From positions 124,001 to 188,000 of the forward strand of contig NZ_QTYB01000005.1 in the NCBI RefSeq assembly GCF_003461955.1: a DNA stretch of 64,000 bases, in the 5' to 3' direction. This document shows, piece by piece, positions 63,114 through 64,000 of the stretch. Below the pieces are notes generated by a model that was not told where the DNA came from, did not search any database, and was given only the letters and a program-made list of their open reading frames with translations. The position numbers and the translations under genes are program-made. Source of the stretch: Ruminococcus sp. AM36-2AA (GTDB taxonomy: Bacteria > Bacillota > Clostridia > Lachnospirales > Lachnospiraceae). Every line of letters starts with the position of its first letter. Positions within the stretch are counted from its first letter, which is position 1.

Positions 63114-63515
63114 CTACCATACAAATGCAAGTACCTCGCCACCAACCTGAAGCTTACGAGCCTCTTTGTCAGTGATAACGCCTTTGTTTGTGGAAAGGAT
63201 TGCGATACCAAGTCCACCAAGAACCTTCGGAAGCTCATCCTTGCCTGCGTATACACGAAGACCTGGTTTGGAGATTCTCTTAAGTCCTGTGATGATCTTC
63301 TGATTTTTGTCCTCACCGTATTTCAGTGTGATGTGAAGAGTTTTAACAACTCCATCCTCAACCAGATCATATTTTGCGATGTATCCCTCATCTACAAGGA
63401 TGTTTGCGATAGCAATTTTCATCTTAGATGCCGGTACGTCTACAGTGTCATGTTTTGCAGTGTTTGCGTTACGGATTCTTGTAAGCATATCTGCGATCGG
63501 ATCGCTCATTGTCAT
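63114..63515 (-). CDS. rpsH: Ribosomal protein S8
   Basis: 133 residues; begins [17 protein letters not shown] and ends [15 protein letters not shown]. It nucleates the 30S central domain and is the known autoregulator of the spc operon in E. coli; no regulatory site is claimed here. Confidence 0.98.
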   Translation of the reverse strand: MTMSDPIADMLTRIRNANTAKHDTVDVPASKMKIAIANILVDEGYIAKYDLVEDGVVKTLHITLKYGEDKNQKIITGLKRISKPGLRVYAGKDELPKVLGGLGIAILSTNKGVITDKEARKLQVGGEVLAFVW

Positions 63516-63592
63516 GTAAGTTTCCTCCTCTTTCTTCAGACTTTACATGTCGTGTGAATTAATATATATCTAATCAAAAAGTTGCTTGCAGC

Positions 63593-63778
63593 CTACCAGG
63601 ACGCTTTTTTAACACCCGGAATCTGACCTTTGTATGCCAGCTCACGGAAGCAGATTCTGCAAATTCCGTATTTTCTCAGGTATGCATGTGGACGGCCACA
63701 GATTCTGCAGCGAGTATACTCTCTTGTGGAGAATTTAGCTTTGCGCTGCTGTTTAATTTTCATTGCTGTCTTAGCCAT
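63593..63778 (-). CDS. rpsZ: Ribosomal protein S14, zinc-binding short type
   Basis: 61 residues. Zinc ribbon [10 protein letters not shown] and GICRICF (two CxxC pairs), the C+ form of Gram-positives. ATG 63778 has AGGAGG just upstream; the frame continues 8 codons into the rplE end, which is rejected. Confidence 0.97.
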   Translation of the reverse strand: MAKTAMKIKQQRKAKFSTREYTRCRICGRPHAYLRKYGICRICFRELAYKGQIPGVKKASW

Positions 63779-63791
63779 GAATCTTTTCCTC

Positions 63792-64000
63792 CTATTTAGC
63801 AAATGGCATGTTGAATAATGTCAGTAATTCGCGTGCCTCTTCATCTGTTTTAGCAGTTGTAACGAAGATAACGTCCATTCCTCTTACTTTATCAACCTTA
63901 TCGTACTCAACCTCTGGGAAGATCAGCTGCTCTTTGATACCAAGAGCGTAGTTTCCTCTGCCGTCGAATGCGTTCGGGTTAACACCACGGAAGTCACGTA
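63792..64000 (-). CDS. rplE: Ribosomal protein L5, C-terminal part
   Basis: The window ends inside this gene. The last 69 residues are visible: [19 protein letters not shown], then [20 protein letters not shown] and the end [12 protein letters not shown]5 binds 5S rRNA. The stop lies 13 bases before the rpsZ start. About 110 N-terminal residues lie beyond the window. Confidence 0.97.
   Translation of the reverse strand, partial: RDFRGVNPNAFDGRGNYALGIKEQLIFPEVEYDKVDKVRGMDVIFVTTAKTDEEARELLTLFNMPFAK

Noticed and set aside
1..64000. CRISPR arrays, rRNA genes, prophage or defence islands
   Set aside because: No regularly spaced direct repeats, rRNA sequence, phage structural genes or known defence genes were seen in any part of the window.

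Overview
The window is a chromosomal segment of a Gram-positive, low-to-medium GC member of the Clostridia. The best fit is Lachnospiraceae, possibly Blautia-like; this is inferred from gene content, not measured. Supporting signs are AGGAGG-type ribosome sites, lipoprotein signals, MurT/GatD lipid II amidation, type III glutamine synthetase, single-chain PurL, a SpoVB/MurJ-type flippase and an L17 protein with a long internal insertion. Most genes lie on the minus strand.

Layout, left to right. 1-4.3 kb: the end of pepT, then a minus operon hisH-hisF-ung-flippase. 4.3-6.6 kb: an OmpR/HAMP-kinase two-component pair. 6.8-10.2 kb: a phospholipid operon (PAP2 protein, YbhN-type membrane protein, pssA, psd). 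10.4-14.5 kb and 14.4-15.1 kb: a tandem RhaM-like protein, an AEC transporter, an S41 protease and ftsEX. 15.4-19.9 kb: a PucR/CdaR-type regulator, YitT, and an OPT transporter translationally coupled to a PqqD-like protein. 20.1-26.1 kb: a VWA/MoxR pair, glnN and a lipid kinase. 26.3-26.7 kb: a duplicated tRNA-Val/tRNA-Met array with a consensus promoter. 26.8-31.6 kb: purL and a divergent LysR regulator. 31.7-34.0 kb: Mrp, a His-rich CsoR-type regulator, a small protein and xpt. 34.1-40.1 kb: an orphan sugar-binding lipoprotein, a WYL-type regulator, gatD-murT, a GDPD and an atypical LytTR regulator.

40.2-64.0 kb is the ribosomal spc/alpha cluster: rplE, rpsZ, rpsH, rplF, rplR, rpsE, rpmD, rplO, secY, adk, map, infA, and then rpmJ, rpsM, rpsK, rpsD, rpoA, rplQ. 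It is split. A 14 kb block separates infA from rpmJ, with a terminator after infA and a separate promoter in front of rpmJ. The block carries a YoaK-type membrane protein, a decayed zone, a secreted protein, a trehalose PTS module (treB, treC, treR), a sodium:neurotransmitter-type symporter and a beta-helix lipoprotein. The decayed zone holds a recombinase/BspA fusion scar, an XRE regulator, remnants of a symporter and of a transposase, and three copies of a repeat.

No CRISPR array, rRNA gene, intact transposon or obvious new defence system was found. The observations most worth following are the split ribosomal operon, the decayed zone inside it, the 307-base structured leader of rpsM, the OPT/PqqD-like pair, the pseudo-receiver LytTR protein and the trehalose operator layout.
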